DNA from: Paracoccaceae bacterium
GTDB taxonomy: Bacteria > Pseudomonadota > Alphaproteobacteria > Rhodobacterales > Rhodobacteraceae
DNA: 5,380 nucleotides
Reading direction: 5' to 3'
Assembly: GCA_003545125.1 (NCBI GenBank)
Contig: DQCI01000226.1
Span: forward strand, 7,271-12,650
A program made the translations under genes and the position numbers. The notes below the pieces were generated by a model that saw only the letters and a list, made by a program, of their open reading frames with translations, was not told the DNA's origin and ran no database searches. Shown one piece after another: positions 2,821-5,380 of this stretch (positions are counted from its first letter, which is position 1; each line of letters opens with the position of its first letter).

Positions 2821-5380
2821 AGGCCACGTCCAGCGCGCGGTACGGGCCGGCCCCGTAGCTCGCCGAACTCTGGGCAACCGCGAGGGTGAACGGCGCCGCC
2901 GCTCCGTCTGCCGCCTGCATCGCAGCGGTATAGGTCCAACTCGTGGCGCTGACGAATTCCTCGCGCAGCACCGTGGTGCCGTCCAGAACCTGCACGATGT
3001 AGCTTTCCGAATCCTCGCCGAGCGGCACTTCGAGCGACTGCCAGCTGTCGCCGTCGGTGCGGGTGCGGCGGATCCAGCTGAAGGCGAGATCGCCGCCGGT
3101 CCAGTCGGCGTCGAGGTGCACCGGTGCCAGCGGCCGCAGACCGATGCCATTGAAGGCGTGGACCTCGTGAACATAGGTCGCGTCGTCGAGCGACCGCGAT
3201 GCCGGGCCGATCCGGTAGTGTCGCTCGAGCCCCCGCGCCGAGCTTGGCAGGTTCAGCTGCGGCACCGCGCCGTCGAGCATGATGAAGGACGAGCCCACCG
3301 GCCAACTGGCCGGCAGGGTGGCGTCGGTGCCGGCCTGGCCGCGCAGACGCCCGGTGATCTCCCAGGTATCCTCACCCACAAGCGTGGCATCGGTGAACTG
3401 GATGATCTCCCAGGTCTCCGTCGTCCCGTCACCGATCGCGGCGAGGTTGGCGCCGTTCAGCACCCGGTCGAGCGAGGCCGATGCGAGCACGCCCGAGAGC
3501 ATCCGGACCCGTAGCGCGGCCCCCCGGTCGACAAGCCCGGCCCTTGCGGCGCCCAGCGCGGTCTCGGTCACCCCGATCCGCGCCGCTGCCGGCACCAGCG
3601 CCGAGAGCGAATAGCCGTTGTCCTCCGGGGCCCGGTAGACCGCCACGCTGCCCGGCCAGGGATCAGCGGTAATCGCGAGATGCGGCGCGTGGGGCAGCTC
3701 CTCGCCGGTAAGCAGCGGCAGGTCCATGAAGGTGGGCAGCACCGGGACCGGGGGCGTGTAGTCGACCACCTCGTCGTCGTCCTCGGGCATCTCAGGGGCT
3801 TCGAACAGCCCGGGCTCGACCCGGACCGCGCGCACGATCGCCGCCTCGGCCCGCTCCATGTGGTCGATGCGGAAGGTGGCAGCCCCCCCCGGCAGATCCA
3901 GGGCGACCACTTCGCCGGCCCGCACCGCGGTTGCCGACAAAGGCAGCGCGAACCGCGCCCGGTCGCGCGCCACCCGCGCCTCGGCAAGCCAGCGCTCGAC
4001 GATCCCGCGCGCCTCGCTCTTGGTGAGCACCAGCGGCACCTCGCTGGTCGAGACGCTGCGCGTGGCTTCGTCCGGGTGGACCGCCTCGGTCGCGCGGGTC
4101 TCGTATTCGCCATTGCCCTCGACGAACGTCAGCCGCACCCGGCCGGACACTTCCGCCTCCGGCGAACGGACCAGTTCGAGATCGCCGTCGAGGTCTGGAG
4201 AGACCGCAAGACCGTCCTGGTCAAGCAGATGGTCGGTGCGCCCGGTGCGCGTGAAGAAGGCAAGCTCGCCGTCCCGCTCGGCGGCATCGAACCCGTAGGC
4301 CAGCATGAGCGGTTGCAGGGCGCTGCGCGCGCTGGTCACGTCGCTGACCCCGTAGCCGCGCAGCAGACCGTAGAGCGCGCTGGTATCGACGGTTTCGACC
4401 CCGGAGTATGCACAGATCTCCTCGACGACGGCGGCGAGGGAGAGGTTGGTCGCGCGTCCGTTCAGCCAATGCCCGGCGCTGTAGTTGCCACCGTCGGACC
4501 AGACCCCGGTTTTCGCCGGGAACCACGGGAAGGGCCGCGCGTCCCAGGCCCAGACATGGGCGCGCGACATGTCGACCATCCGGGTCCCGCCTTGGGTCGG
4601 GTTGTTTGCCCCGTCGGCCCAGAAGCTGTTCAGCGCGCGCAGGTACTGCATCTGGATGAAGTCGTCGCGCTTGCCCGAGGAATAGTAGGGCCTGGACGAT
4701 TCCGAGCTTTTGGGATCGAGGAATTTGTTGGGCTGGTTGGTGCCGCGGTCGATCGCCGCGCAGCCGATCTCGGTGAAGTGGATCGGTTTCGAGCCGGGAA
4801 CCCATGCGGTGGGCGTGACCGACCGGACGCCGCCGGGGCGGTCGTGATGCGGGTTCTGCCACCAGCTCGGCAGATCCTTGTAGCGAAACACCCAAGGCTC
4901 ATTGTAGGCGCCATCGGTTATGGGCGTACGGGTCTGGGCATCGCGGTCTGCGTCGGAGGCATAGTACCAGTCAAAGCCCTCGCCGCCGAGCACGTTCGAT
5001 TGCAGGTAGTCGAGATTGTAGATCGATCCCCAACCGGCATCGAGATGTTCGTCGCCGTCGCGCCAGTCGGAGAGCGGCATGTAATTGTCGATGCCGATGA
5101 AATCGATATTGGCGTCGGCCCAGAGCGGGTCGAGGTGGAACCAGTGATCGTTCGAGCCGTCGTCCGGGTGATAGCCCCAGTATTCCGACCAGTCGGCCGC
5201 GTAGGAGATCTTTACCCCCGCGCCCAGGATCATGCGCACATCCGCCGCAAGCTGGACCAAGGCATCGACGACGGGGAAGCTGTTACCGGCCCCCCGGATC
5301 CGGGTGAGCCCGCGCAGCTCCGAGCCGATCAGAAAGGCCTCGACCCCGCCCGCCGCCTTGCAAGCCCAAGCGTAGTGCAG
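2819..5380 (-). CDS. GTA baseplate/tail multidomain protein (GTA_TIM, phage tail), C-terminal part
   Basis: The frame is open to the right edge, so the N-terminus lies outside; 853 C-terminal residues are visible. It matches the largest tail protein of R. capsulatus-type gene transfer agents (orfg15, "megatron", about 1,300 residues), which forms part of the baseplate hub and tail tip and contacts or crosses the recipient envelope. Visible residues 1 to about 290 are the TIM-barrel glycosidase-like domain (GTA_TIM): IGSELRGLT near 18-26, GIDNYMPLSDWRDG near 96-109, FTEIGCAAIDRGTNQPNKF near 202-220. About 290-500 fits the Phage-tail_3 module, starting near WPDARPFPWFP-like sequence WDARPFPWFP. 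The rest is tail/fibronectin-like beta domains, with GRLRGQAGTDA near 677-687 and a possible FN3-like segment near 750-830. No frameshift or stop interrupts it. TTG at 5260 is internal, not a start. The family call is confident; domain limits are approximate. Confidence 0.93.
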   Translation of the reverse strand: MHYAWACKAAGGVEAFLIGSELRGLTRIRGAGNSFPVVDALVQLAADVRMILGAGVKISYAADWSEYWGYHPDDGSNDHWFHLDPLWADANIDFIGIDNYMPLSDWRDGDEHLDAGWGSIYNLDYLQSNVLGGEGFDWYYASDADRDAQTRTPITDGAYNEPWVFRYKDLPSWWQNPHHDRPGGVRSVTPTAWVPGSKPIHFTEIGCAAIDRGTNQPNKFLDPKSSESSRPYYSSGKRDDFIQMQYLRALNSFWADGANNPTQGGTRMVDMSRAHVWAWDARPFPWFPAKTGVWSDGGNYSAGHWLNGRATNLSLAAVVEEICAYSGVETVDTSALYGLLRGYGVSDVTSARSALQPLMLAYGFDAAERDGELAFFTRTGRTDHLLDQDGLAVSPDLDGDLELVRSPEAEVSGRVRLTFVEGNGEYETRATEAVHPDEATRSVSTSEVPLVLTKSEARGIVERWLAEARVARDRARFALPLSATAVRAGEVVALDLPGGAATFRIDHMERAEAAIVRAVRVEPGLFEAPEMPEDDDEVVDYTPPVPVLPTFMDLPLLTGEELPHAPHLAITADPWPGSVAVYRAPEDNGYSLSALVPAAARIGVTETALGAARAGLVDRGAALRVRMLSGVLASASLDRVLNGANLAAIGDGTTETWEIIQFTDATLVGEDTWEITGRLRGQAGTDATLPASWPVGSSFIMLDGAVPQLNLPSSARGLERHYRIGPASRSLDDATYVHEVHAFNGIGLRPLAPVHLDADWTGGDLAFSWIRRTRTDGDSWQSLEVPLGEDSESYIVQVLDGTTVLREEFVSATSWTYTAAMQAADGAAAPFTLAVAQSSASYGAGPYRALDVA

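Noticed and set aside
2336..3514. A 392-codon plus-strand open frame overlapping the zinc-finger gene and the GTA genes.
   Set aside because: It overlaps three supported genes, has arginine-rich shadow composition and no ribosome binding site of note.
5258..5260. TTG as the start codon of the GTA tail gene.
   Set aside because: The frame continues upstream to the window edge with family-typical sequence (GGVEAFLIGSELRGLT), so this codon is internal.
1..5380. tRNA, rRNA, CRISPR array, insertion sequence, attachment site or toxin-antitoxin pair.
   Set aside because: I saw no cloverleaf with CCA end, no regularly spaced repeats, no transposase or integrase motif and no paired small genes of that kind.

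Overview
The window is high-GC DNA that looks like the chromosome of a member of the Rhodobacterales (Alphaproteobacteria). The best clue is the right half. A long minus-strand gene, cut by the right edge, encodes the C-terminal 853 residues of the large tail/baseplate protein ("megatron", GTA_TIM plus phage-tail domains) that closes the structural cluster of the Rhodobacter capsulatus-type gene transfer agent (GTA). A 97-residue gene follows it so closely that its ribosome binding site overlaps the tail-gene stop codon. A GC-rich hairpin then ends the unit.

Left of that, in convergent orientation, lies a short plus-strand TraR/DksA-type C4 zinc-finger gene. It shares a 78-bp divergent promoter region with cysE (serine O-acetyltransferase, minus strand), the first enzyme of cysteine synthesis from serine. 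A classical hairpin plus U-tract terminator sits about 100 nt past the cysE stop. Beyond it is a probable 23-residue single-span membrane microprotein with a good ribosome binding site, then a secreted one-haem c-type (Tll0287-like/DUF3365) protein. Two tandem GC-rich hairpins follow that gene at the left edge.

Layout by position: 11-62 hairpins; 80-661 (-) haem protein; 662-834 leader/promoter region; 835-906 (-) microprotein; 1049-1075 (-) terminator; 1179-2006 (-) cysE; 2007-2084 divergent promoters; 2085-2423 (+) traR/dksA-like; 2450-2472 shared terminator; 2516-2809 (-) small GTA-linked gene; 2819 to the right edge (-) GTA tail protein.

Functionally this is the 3' boundary between a domesticated phage-like particle cluster and ordinary housekeeping genes. 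All genes look intact as far as they are visible. I saw no tRNA, rRNA, CRISPR array, insertion sequence or attachment site. I found no wholly new system. The most unusual local items are the microprotein, a possible RNA structure that could hide the haem-gene ribosome binding site, and the atypical C-terminus of CysE.
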